The notes below the pieces were generated by a model. That model was not told the origin of the DNA, did not search any database, and worked only from the letters and a program-made list of their open reading frames with translations. This document shows, piece after piece, positions 33,951 through 44,900 of a stretch of DNA of 64,000 nt. Made by a program: the position numbers and the translations under genes. Origin of the DNA: Tilletiaria anomala UBC 951. Its lineage: Eukaryota; Basidiomycota; Exobasidiomycetes; Georgefischeriales; Tilletiariaceae. Each line of letters begins with the position of its first letter. The stretch's first letter is position 1. The stretch is taken from positions 121,394 to 185,393 of the forward strand of contig NW_013547001.1 in NCBI RefSeq assembly GCF_000711695.1. The letters run 5' to 3'.

Positions 33951-35856
33951 ATGAGAGAGCTCATCACGTTTTCCGTAGGCCAAGCTGGCACGCAAGTCTC
34001 GACCGAGTTCTGGAAGAAGATCCTCGCCGAGCACGGCCTGAACGAAAGCGGTCAATATGTGGGCGATAACGATAACCAGCTTGCCAAGGTGGGCGTTTTC
34101 TTCGAGCCTTCTGGCGTCGAAGGAAAATACGTCCCAAGGAATGTCGCCATAGACCTAGAGCCGGGTACTATCGATATGGTCCGCTCCGGGCCCCTTGGCA
34201 GCCTCTTCAGGCCGGATAACATGATACACGGACAATCAGGAGCGGGTAACAACTTCGCCAAGGGATTGTGCGTGCGCCCGTGGTCTTAATATGTCTCTAC
34301 GGAGGGATCGAAGCTGATCACACGCTCTAAATCTTCACGCTGACAGCTACACCGAGGGTGCAGAACTCATGGATGGTATCATGGACGTGGCGAGGAAGGA
34401 GGCGGAGAAGGCAGACATGCTTCAAGGCTTCCAGCTCGTTCACTCGATCGGCGGTGGCAGCGGCTCTGGTCTCGGAACGAACCTGTTGACCAAGTTGCGC
34501 GAAGAATTCCCTGACCGAATGCTGGCGAGCTGGTCAGTGCTTCCGTCTCCAAAAGTTAGCGAGGTCGTGGTCGAGCCATACGTGAGTCGGACCCCCGCAG
34601 CCTTCGGCCCGCGTCTTCTCCCACTTCACTGACGATTTTTCATCAGAATGCGACTTTGTCTTTCCACCAACTTGTCGAGAACGTCGACTTGTCGTTTTGC
34701 TTGGACAATGAGGCTCTTTGTGCGTCTCCCTTTTTAATTTATCAACGGTAAGACAGGCGAGCTGTGATCTGACCTGCGCATAAATTTGCAGATGATATTT
34801 GCCAGCGGACATTGAAAGTCAAGGACCCAGGGTACAAGGACTTGAACCAGATTATTGCTAGCGCCATGTCGGGCTGCTCAACCACCCTGCGTGTATGTGC
34901 AGATATTGTCTTCAATGTCAGATGCCTCATTGACACGCTCTACCCCAAACATTTGTAACAGTTCCCAGGTCAATTGAACAGCGACCTAAGAAAATTGGGT
35001 GTCAACATGGGTGCGTCCGAGAGAAGTTCAATTTAGCAGGCGCGACTTGTGAACTCACACACTCTCTCTTTGTCTCAGTTCCCTTCCCGCGTCTACACTT
35101 CTTTACTTGCGGTTATGCTCCATTGGTAGCACCGGGCTCAAAAGCCTACTCGTCATTGAAGGTGTCTGAGCTCGTCTCACAAGGCCTGTCTCCCAACTGC
35201 ACCATGGCCGCCATCGACCCCAGGCTCGGCAAGTACCTCACGGTTGCGGCTATCTTCCGGGGCCCGATCAAATCGAAGGACGTGGAAGACGAGATGTACA
35301 ACCTGCAAATGAAGAACAGCACAGGTTTCGTCGAGTGGATTCCGCAGAATGTTCTTGTGAGTTTCTTATCAGCCCTCGTCACTACATTCGGAAAATTTGC
35401 TAACTTGTTGCCTCACCCACAGACTTCCCGTATGTTTCCGCGCTATCGCTGCCCATGTCATCAAAGGGTATATGCTGAGCTCTTCTCCTTCTGTCAGTCT
35501 GCGATATTGCCCCGCCAGATGTCAAGATGTCCGCCACATTCATCGGCAACACAACTTCGGTGCAAGAGCTGTTCAAACGAACAGAGCAGCAATTTGCAGC
35601 AATGTTCAGGCGCCGCGCTTTCTTGCACTGGTATACTAACGAGGGCATGGACGAGCTCGAGGTGCGTCGTCCTTCTGCGCAATTTCCGCACTAGGCGATC
35701 ATCGTTGACCTGTCTTGATTGTGTGCGCAGTTCCAAGAGGCAGCAAGCAATCTACAAGATCTCATCTCTGAATACCAGCAGTACGAGAGCGCGACAGTGG
35801 ATGACGATGAGCTCCTCGAAGGCGAATACGAGGAGGAGATTGCTGAAGAGGAATGA
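33951..35856 (+). CDS. divergent beta-tubulin
   Basis: Model: join 33951-34267, 34347-34581, 34647-34719, 34792-34892, 34962-35010, 35079-35356, 35423-35429, 35498-35661, 35731-35856; 449 residues, the normal beta-tubulin length. Diagnostic beta segments include [88 protein letters not shown] and [13 protein letters not shown]. The nucleotide-binding loop reads [10 protein letters not shown] (about 141-150) instead of the usual GGGTGSGMGT. The N-terminus is [20 protein letters not shown], where typical fungal beta-tubulin has MREI followed by a Cys-Gly-Asn. The acidic tail is present. One exon is only 7 nt (35423-35429). The sequence looks like a second, fast-evolving paralog rather than the main cellular beta-tubulin. 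Alpha and gamma were excluded by the segments above. Confidence 0.9.
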
Positions 35857-36040
35857 CAAAAGGCAACGAAGCACTAAAGGGCAAATTCGACGCAAATGTC
35901 AATGAGAGGACGAGCGACTGGACATGGCCTTATCTGATGCGCTTGTTGCTGGTGTCTCTGTATTCTCGCGCAGTCGCAAAATGAACTAATACCCCCGTGT
36001 ATGCGCCTGGCAGCTCATGACAAGGGGTCAAAAATTGCAT

Positions 36041-37170
36041 CTATTGTTTGAGTTCGTGTTCCATTGCTCTCATCGCTTCGTCTCGTGTCTGTGCGCGCTG
36101 GCCGAAGCAATCGCTCCCCACACGCACATTATCGCTGCCTGCCATAGTGGCGGTTTCAAGATCTGCACTCATGCCCATGCTCAATTCTAGTCCTCCTTCC
36201 CGCTCGCCACCTCCCAGTAACCTGGTCTTGTAAAATTCGAGCACCACAGATTTCGCAGCAGTATTCGCCTCCACAGCCTTGCCGAGGTCCTGATCCGAGC
36301 GCAGGGCCTTGACCAGCAGTCGCCGGCTCGTGATTAGCCGCTCGAAGTCCGGATTCGCTTTGATGATCTCTTCGCGGCCGCTCGCTGCTTTGGATGAGTC
36401 AGCGCTGGCACTATTGGATGCTGCTCCGATGGTCATGAGCCCAAGGAAAAGAATGTGCGGACACGTAGCGATGACATGCCGCGCTAGTGCGATGAGAGGG
36501 TGCTCTGGCTTTGCAAGGTCGGCTTCGCTCAACAACGGCTGCACTCCGCTTTTTGCTGCTTCACCGCTGGTGTTGACTTGAATATATACGCGCAATGGCT
36601 CTTTGCGATCATTGTCATGTGCTGCCAGCGCCTTCTCCAGCACATTTGCTGCTTTCACGGAGTCTAGCGTCTCCAGCAGATACAGATTCGGAATCGCGGC
36701 GAGTGCCTTGCCTTTGTTGCTTTGTAGACCACCGACGAAATGCCATCTCAGCTCGGCTGGCAGCACTTTGGCCTTTTCGACAAGTTCTTGTACGTAGTTT
36801 TCACCAAAATGTACTTGCTTCGCCTCCACATATGCTGCCATGATCGCAGAAGGAGGGTGGAGCTTGGAAACCGCGACAAGCCGCGGCTGAAAAACGGGAG
36901 ATGTGAGAGACGCTCCTTGCGCTCAAAGAGGGTAACTGCACTTACCTCCTTTCCCGACCCACCAATCTCCTTGCTCCTTGCAGCTGCAAGTTTGACCCTT
37001 TCGCGCACTCCTTGTATCCGTTGAGCAACGACCTGCGCCCGCTCGTCCGTCGGACGCGGGAAAGCGCCGTAGCTGGCATTGCTCATGATGCCGTACGCTC
37101 GAAAGAAGGTTTCGCTTCGGACTCTGGATGATGCAATAGTGCGCTTCAAAAAGTACGGTGCAGCCTTCAT
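36041..37170 (-). CDS. pyridoxal phosphate homeostasis protein (YggS/PROSC/YBL036C family)
   Basis: Model: complement join 36041-36886, 36946-37170; 356 residues. This PLP-binding TIM-barrel protein controls free pyridoxal phosphate and has no known catalytic activity. The 59-nt intron joins the first exon to PRLVAVSKLHPPSA, in which K83 is the lysine that binds PLP. Further family motifs are VHFGENYVQELVEKA, LRWHFVGGLQSNKGKAL, VYIQVNTSGEAAKSG, ILFLGLMTIG, LELSMGMSADLE and the glycine-rich VRVGSDCFG, where the usual GsxiFG is slightly altered. A 40- to 50-residue insert rich in Ala/Ser/Lys separates GLMTIG from the phosphate-binding part. The Arg-rich N-terminus could direct it to mitochondria; MSNASYG about 30 codons later is an alternative start. 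It converges with the tubulin gene, only 184 bp apart. Confidence 0.88.
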
Positions 37171-37414
37171 TGGCACAAAGTGATCAACTTTTTGTACCGC
37201 GCTTTACCCTCTCAGCTGCGTTACAGGCTGCCCGTGTGTGTGAAAGCTAAAGCGCTCGTTGAAGGATTCCCATACAACGAATTTATGCTGACTCAATCGT
37301 CGATAATGACGAGTTATTGTTCAAGAATATTACGTAAGCACAGTGACCGCGGACCTTTGACAGTATATAAAATGGCCGAGTAGTATGTTGTTTGGCTGCA
37401 TAGACATACAATGC

Positions 37415-38912
37415 CTACACAGTGACATCGAGAGCCTCGTCCCCCACTCTGAATCTGAAATGCCCCAAGAACCCGCGGTGCCTGTTTCGCAGCCATCCGG
37501 TGACTTGCAAGCGATCCAGCGCCTGTAGCCTCGCGCCATCGGTCCTTGCAGCCCGCTCGGTCGTCCCAACTGGGAAAGGCTGCGGCAATGCCGGAACAAG
37601 TGTGATATGATTCTCAATGATGAGTGAAGGTGATAGCTGAGGCGTTGAAGATGAAATGCTGAACGAAGGATAGGGTGGAGAAGGGAGATGCTCCTGCCAC
37701 CATCTACCACCAGGCAATGGACCTGGCTGTAGGGCTTTCGAAGTGGCCGAAGCAGCCCAAGAGGTACCTGCGCTGGCACGTGCAACTGCTGCAGGCGCCT
37801 TCTCACCTTCACTGATTGCCCAATTGCTCAGCAGGACAGGCGCGGCAGATGCATCCTGCAGATGCTTGAGATGGCGCAGCGCGCTAGCGAATGCTTGATG
37901 CGTGGGTGGACCAGAAAGGCTCGATGAGGAGCAATGATCAGCTTTCTGTATATCTGTCCAATGGAATGCGGAGATTGAGTCCACCACTATAAGGCCTGTA
38001 GCCAATGACCTGTCAGCATTTCTCGCGTGCAAAATATTGCTATCTCATCCCTCCTGGGTGCTCACCAATGTCGTACACGCCAGGGGATGCATCTACCGTT
38101 TTTGGTGCATGTTGTACAGCAGCAGAAAACGCGACTTGCGAAGTCGGTCTCCAAATGTGCAGCAGGTTGAGCCAACTATCGATCATGGCAGATATTTCTT
38201 CCTTCGTCGGCTGCTTCCATGGAAGACTGCCTGCGCGATCGAAGATGTCTGTCCGCCTGAGCGCTTCTGCTATACGGTTGCAAATGTGCAAATCTAGCAT
38301 CCGTCGAAGCTTCTGAAGGGGGAAGCGGCCGTCATTGTCAAATAGTAACACTGCGCGACCGGGGCCTCTGCCACCTAAGTGAATTGGCAACAGCTTGCGC
38401 TCGACAGAAGCTGATGTAGATGAAGACGAAGAGGAAGAAGTCAATGCAGGACGAGTGAAAAGTGCGTTGAAGGAGTCGGGCAGCAAGAATGTCATGATGA
38501 AAAATGCGAGAAGCGAGGTCTTGCCGCTCTTCGGTGGACCTTGGATCTCAGTGGTCGCGAAACGTGTGAGCAGGCCATGACTCTCATCTTGCGTATGGAA
38601 AAGGGCGTCCAGAGAGGCAATGTACGCTGGTCCAAAAGGCTGCAAAGTGCAAGCAGTTTCGAGGAATCAGACCAACGGGGCCTATAGATACGCCAAGGGT
38701 AGAAATTTCAACCCACGTCTACATCTTCGAGAATGCTTGCCAGGAACTGTTATTACAAAAAAGGAATGCAATTAACGGGTGCCGAAGGAACAGAAGGCCA
38801 AGCCGCTCGTGCGATTTTCTGAGGTACTTAGGCTCACAGCATCACCTGTCTGTGATTGCACTTCAGCGAGAAGGCCCTCTGCATTGATGCTTGCCGCCGC
38901 TGCCGAAGTCAT
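37415..38912 (-). CDS. XRCC2-like RAD51-paralog recombinase
   Basis: Model: complement join 37415-37995, 38066-38639, 38717-38746, 38838-38912; 419 residues. The Walker A motif GPPKSGKT (69-76) follows a LLTRFATTEIQ strand, and Walker B LIVVD (228-232) continues as SISAFHWTDIQ. The Ser-Ala-Phe-His/Tyr-Trp after Walker B is characteristic of XRCC2 among RAD51 paralogs. XRCC2 works with other paralogs to load RAD51 on single-stranded DNA. The first two exons (75 and 30 nt) are inferred: they splice in phase 0 and give GLLAEVQSQTG then FLASILEDVD before PFGPAYIASLDALF. The C-terminal part after 290 is poorly conserved and rich in Ser, Pro and Arg. Small exons at the 5' end are the least certain part of the model. 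Confidence 0.72.
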
Positions 38913-40129
38913 GTACGGTGGAGCAACATGAAGGTACACCTCTCTCGTTTGTAGTCGAAATCGTCGGCAAGGCCTGAGATAGCACCTCAATCAACCCTGA
39001 CCACTATCGAGCCAGTCATTCGCCTCCAGATTTGCGTGGTCACCTCGCATACAGAATTGAATGAGAATTCAACGCGTGAATCCTAGGAATGGCCAAAAGA
39101 TCAAATACAAGACCCAAATGCGATGAACCCAGAGGCGATTAAGCGATGTCATGATGAGGTTGCCCAAGTCGGCCAGCGTCAAGAGGACTGAGAACCTGAA
39201 GTGAAGGCAAACGATCGAGTAGGGTTGTGCAAATGCCTTCTCTGTCTGGTGCCAGAGAGCAAAACAGATCCAAGAACGGTTCCGCTGTTAGAACTCAGTC
39301 TCCACTGTCCCCACCACACCATTTAGCTTTCACAGGTTTCATCATCACCATCCTGTCCATCTTACGAGACGGCGATAGACTAAGGACATCTGCAGGTTCG
39401 CAAGATCTCATCTTCAACTGGAGGTCCGGCATGGTTTGATATAGAAAAGGACCTGACTCCGGTCTTTGGTTTCGCGTCTCCGAAGTGGTTCGATCATTTG
39501 TCACCCTTGCGGAACCGATTGATTCTTCAATTCCAGTCAAAATGAGCCCAAAAAATAAGACCACTCTCTGCCAATCTCCGCACAAAACAGATGCCTGCTT
39601 TCTCGTCGTTCGCTCTCCGCACGAGAAATACCATAGCAGACGGGTTGGACCCAATGTGGAGGGTGTACACAGTACAGGCAGGTGCAGCGTTCACTCATTT
39701 TATAGATCTGAGATCTCAGGCACTGCAGGCAGTCTACACTCTACAGGCTAGCCGTTTCTCTGCTGGCTTGAATTGTGCCATGCAAAACATTGTCCTGGTG
39801 GAGGGGACGATGAGCTGAAATTGCACTTGTAACTTTGTTACATGTATGTATGGGCCTCGTCACTCCCAGTACATCAACGATCCTCCATCAGGCGAGACGT
39901 ATATAACAGCGACAGGTATAGCTGCAATACAAAGCCCCTTCCTGATAGAGTGCAATCCCTTTTTGTTCATCGGAATTGCACGTCCGGTGGTCCACTGGTC
40001 ACAAGCATATCGAACCGTCTGCCTGCTGCCCGACACGTGTTCTCCTCCACCTCGTCCGTCCCCTGCGCCCCCCTCCTCCTCTTTCACACCACTCCAATTG
40101 ACTGCCGGTCTGCGGCTCCAGACGCCAAG
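38913..40129. other. intergenic region
   Basis: About 1.2 kb between divergently read genes. Frames are short and without similarity that I recognise. It must contain the promoters for the XRCC2-like gene and for the TMD0-like gene. Confidence 0.35.
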
Positions 40130-41264
40130 ATGGGTACCATGATCAGCGCGCCGATATATCCGGCGGACATTACATCCGAAGCGGTGTACTCTTACCATCC
40201 GAGCTGCGGCTACCGTTATGATAATAACAACGTGAGGGCGGCGAGGCGATCTGTTGTTTCTCTCACCCTATACTGACGCTGATCCGCTCTCTGCCTTGTC
40301 TCTGCGGCTGCGGGCCTTTGCTTCTACAGTCTTCCTTCACGAGCCCATACAACGGAACGCTCCGAACATGCTTTGAAGATGTTGTTCTGGTGCCGCTCCC
40401 AACCTGGATTCTGCTCGTGCTGCTCCTTATCCTCTTCGTTCCAGCCTTGGTATTTACGCACAAGAAATCCAAGTCTTCCGGTATCTCTGCACGTAAAACG
40501 AGCTTGCAGAGGTACGCCTTCTCGGCACAGAAGAGAGAAAGGCGGATTACCGGTGCCAAAGGCGGTCAGGGACTTAAGGGCGAGGCAAAATCGGACCTCG
40601 AGGAGTCCAATGCAGCTGGACAGTTAACTAGAGGAAGTCACTTCACAGAGAAGGCTTCTGGGCTATGGACAGCGCTGGCTGTTCTTTTCCAAATTCTCAT
40701 CATCGCTTCTCTGCTCATGAGTGAGTCTTGACAAGCCTTCCCTGAAGGACCAGCTCTAATGTGGGTGGATACTCCACTCTGCAGATGTTTTGGAAATCAC
40801 TCGTTTAGCACTTGCCAATCGCGGGGTCGGTCTTCTCCCGTTCACTCTCGCTGGCATCATCGTCGTCTTTATTCTTTATCACGTACCCCTAGCACCTTGG
40901 GTCCGCCCAATCACCAACGCTCTCGTACTCGTGTTCTGGGGTCTCTCCCTGGCTTTCACGTCCGTACAGCTCAAGACGCTTCATGCCCTGGAGCCGATCG
41001 AGCCGCGTCTGAACACCGAGTACCATAACGCCGATCAGCAAATTGACGTTGGCGTCATCGTTGGGCTGTATGCGATTTTCGGTGAGTTGCGGGCGGCAGA
41101 GCGCAAGTGCTGATCTCGGTGTAGAATAGTCTTGGCTTCGAAAGCCAAGCAGGCGCAGCATATTGACAAAGTCCTCTCCCTTTCCCCCTTGTCCACTTCT
41201 AGTGATTGTTGAACTGCTTCGATTCCCCATGTCCGTCAAAGAGGCCAAGCTGGTGCAATCATGA
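40130..41264 (+). CDS. stand-alone TMD0-like five-helix membrane protein (ABCC N-terminal domain homolog)
   Basis: Model: join 40130-40231, 40330-40720, 40785-41081, 41203-41264; 283 residues. It has a luminal-type N-terminus with NGT and a cysteine (LRTCFEDVVLVPLPTWIL). Five hydrophobic spans follow: LPTWILLVLLLILFVPALVF, WTALAVLFQILIIASLLM, GVGLLPFTLAGIIVVFIL, ITNALVLVFWGLSLAFTSV and VGVIVGLYAIFVIVELLRF. This resembles the TMD0 domain that precedes the ABC core in MRP/ABCC transporters: a Cys-Phe before the first helix, then Val-x-Leu-Pro. After the fifth helix it ends with KEAKLVQS and a stop. No ABC transmembrane core, Walker A or signature motif follows in the next 10 kb. It is either a truncated transporter or an independent protein. 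The last exon is short, and alternative 3' splicing is possible. Confidence 0.6.
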
Positions 41265-41974
41265 GCCGCCTGGGCTTACTCCTGCCATCAGTGTAAGTTT
41301 GTATTGCCCCTATACCAATCTAGAAATTGTCAAAATTAGACTTGCGCGCAGATCTCGCCTGCCTTTGCTTCCTATTCCCATCAATTACATTCGGTTTGTG
41401 CATTTCCCGCTGACTGAAGGGGACGAAATCGACCCAAGAAATTTCACCGGCGCTGTAGTCATGATGTTGAAAACAAGTAAGAATGCATGAGAAGGGATGC
41501 ATCGAGGACCTCGAGGTCATACCGGCCTGGCCACATTGGTCTTGTAGCCACCGCGCATACAGGTTTCTGGGTTCTCAGGCTGCCCTCATCCTGCAGGGAA
41601 GCAGTTCATTTTAGAACGTATCCGAGGCGACCTTCTGGCCGCGGGTTGATCTGGTGATCAATTACTGAATCGGGCAGGGGATGCGAATGGCAGCGTTGGA
41701 GGATGCGATGTTGTTTGCACAGCAAAAGTACTGAAAGGGGGGGGTTACATCAGAGAGCTGAGTCGTCTTTTACTGTGGATACTGTGACAAGTGTCTCGTT
41801 CTTTTCGCCACTTGCGCTACACGCGATCGGACCACGACTTGCGTGTTGCATCTTTGGAATTGTCGTACTGTTTTGCTGGCCAAACATACGTTGGCCTAGC
41901 AAGAATAGAAGACATGTCTCTGTGATCAGCACCGGCTGCAGGAAGGACGTGGTTTGCTGCCCAGATGCAACTCC
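41265..41974. other. intergenic region
   Basis: About 710 bp between two plus-strand genes. A short frame (41206-41490) includes an intron-like GTAAGT at 41292 but no conserved protein. A seven- to eight-base G run is at about 41738-41745. No ABC-transporter core sequence follows the TMD0-like gene here. Confidence 0.4.
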
Positions 41975-44900
41975 ATGATGAACCAAAACGAGCTCGGTCA
42001 GCTTCATCGGCGGACGAATAGCGGCAGCGGCAGCTCGTTTGGAGGGGGCGCCACCGTACGTCCCAACCACCTCAAGTCTCCGCGTCTCGGCCAGATCAAG
42101 GAGCATTGGACTTCGACACCGGTCCCGGCACACGCTTCGCCTACATCCGCGGCTGAAGGTGCTTCCTCTTTCTCATCAGCTGTGGACCCCTCGCATGCAC
42201 ACGCACCGCCCGCTCGGCGGCCAACGCCTCCGGAAGGCCTCGTTGGATCACGTAGCCATCACATTGGACAATACAACGACGATGCGAATGACTCTTCCCA
42301 ACGTCTTGGACATGGAAGAGCCGCAAGTGAATCTTCTATCCGCTCGAGATCGCCGGGAGTATCACCTGGGTCAACCGTGCTGCGGCCGTCATCTTCCCAG
42401 CAAGCGCCAGAATTGAACGCACGTGCAACGTCGTCAGCAGCTGCAACTCCTGCTATTCGAGAATTAAAGCCGAGTCGAACCGCCATGGGTAGTGCGGGAG
42501 ACGCGCAGCTTGCACACTACGTCAGTTTCTATTTCCACTAATGTCTTTTCATGTCTATTGACAATGCTACGCGCTGTGCGCTTTCTCTGACAGTCTCTTG
42601 GTGACTGCCTGGGTAGGGGAGCGTTCGGATCCGTATACCGAGGGTTGAACTGGATGACGGGAGAGACCGTCGCTGTGAAACAAATTGACTTGAGCAATAT
42701 TCCAGAGTCAGAATTAGGAGAAATTATGGTGAGCACGAAGTGGACACGGATTGCATTATTAATGTTGCTTGTAACACCGCCTTGACGCCTCCTGGCTTCA
42801 TGCAGTCTGAAATTGAGCTCTTGCGAAATCTCAAGGTATGTTATTGTGCACCAATGTGTGTCATATATAGTCAAAAGCTAAATTTGTCTTCCATTACAGC
42901 ATCCCAACATCGTCAAGTACAAAGGTTCGGAGAAGACGACCGACTATTTATACATCATTCTAGAGTGAGCACACTTTCAGCAGTCTTTAGCCACATCATC
43001 TGACGCTCCCTGATATGTGCAGGTATTGCGAAAATGGCTCATTACAACATATCTGCAAGAAATTTGGCAAATTTCCGGAAGGCCTGGTCGGCGTTTATGT
43101 TTCACAAGTACTAGAAGGTCTTTGCTACCTGCACGACCAAGGTGTGATTCACCGTGATATCAAAGGCGCCAATATCCTCACCAACAAGGACGGCTCGGTC
43201 AAGCTCGCAGATTTTGGTGTAGCGACCAAAACAGGAGCAATGAACGATTACGCCGTTGTTGGTAGCCCCTACTGGATGGCGCCCGAGGTGATCGACCAGA
43301 GTGGAGCGACCACGGCTAGCGATATATGGAGTGTTGGTTGCGTAGTCATCGAATTACTTGAGGGCAAACCGCCATATTCGGAACTTGAACCCATGCCAGC
43401 ATTATTTAGAATCGTTCAAGATGATTTTCCACCTCTTCCAGAGAGTGCATCACCAGTGAGTTCCTATGCTTCTTCTTAAAACAATATGATATCAGCCGCT
43501 AATTTCTTGCCATGGTTCCGAACACAGGTAGTCAAAGACTTCCTCATGCATTGTTTCCAGAAGGACGCAAATCTGCGCGTGTCAGCGAAGAAGCTTCTAC
43601 GTCATCCATGGATGATGAATTCTAGACGCCAGCTGCAGCAGATGAGAACAGGCGGCTCCTTGAAAAGCAACGGACCCAATGTCCATGACGAAGCTGTGAA
43701 AACAGTACAAGAATGGAACCAAATCCTTAAAGGTGAGGCTTCTGTCAGATGCATTTGCAAGACACTCTTGAGGCTGAAAGAATCTATGAGCAATGCAGAA
43801 CCTCCGCAGGCGATGATGACCTTACCTACTGATACGGGGGGGAAAGCTAGCGCAGAGCCTTTGTCTTACATTGGCGGCTTCGAAGCGAAAGACGGAACCA
43901 TCAGAGTATCACAGCGGCCGCGAAAGCAGCGGCCGACAATGCGCAGTTTTCCGCCAAGCCAGTTGCACATGGAAGGCGCAGAAGGTACCAAGGAATCCCG
44001 CTTGGTCTCGCGGGTAGGGTCGATGGCACCGATGCCGCCATCTGCACAAGCACCGCCCTTGGCGCCTACCAATCGCGTCACTGCCGCGCTCTCGCTCGCG
44101 GACCCATCGAAAGCAAGAGCTCCCCAGGGAGAAGGTCGCAGTGACAACTGGGACGACGACTTTGAAGATGGCGTGACAACGACCAAAATCGCCGCCCTTG
44201 GGCGTCTGAAGGAGCCAGAAGTTCGAAGGTCGTCGCTGGTAGAGGCAGTACCAACTCAGCTTAAACCTGCTACTACTGTATCGCATGTGCGCGGGCCGGT
44301 GTGGTCGACACATACCACATCCAAGAATCCAGACGACTACAGCGAAGCTTTTGTCGACGACGAAGACTCTCGCATCTCTGTCAAGCTACGAAACTTCGCC
44401 CATTCAAACTCGGATGTTGGCCGCTTGCAAGGCTCGTCATCGAAGCCGCTGGCACTGAAATTGTCCTTCGACTCGTTGCGTGCGCGAACACCCAAAGGGA
44501 CCGAAGCGCCAGTCTCGCCACACGTGACACTCAAGCTGAGCAGCCCGCCTGCATCTAGACAAGGATCTCTGCGCTCGCCTGCTCAGGCGGAAGACTTGCG
44601 TCAGGCGCTAGGCCGCTATTCAGAGGCAAGTGCGTTGGAGAATTACGAAGACGACTTTGACGACGGTCTCGCTGCTGCAGACCTTGTCTTGCCCAACGTT
44701 CTGCGTCTCAGTCAGCCACGCATTCCACCCGATCACGAGAAGGAAGATGATGTCGAGTCGGATCCGTTTTCGGAATTGGAGGAAGTTTTTGCGAGCAGCG
44801 GCGACATGGATGCGAATGTTGCTCGTGATCATCACGCACGCATGTGTCAGTATGTGAACGAGCTGGTAGAGAGGCTGGATCCGAGCGATCAAGAGTTGAG

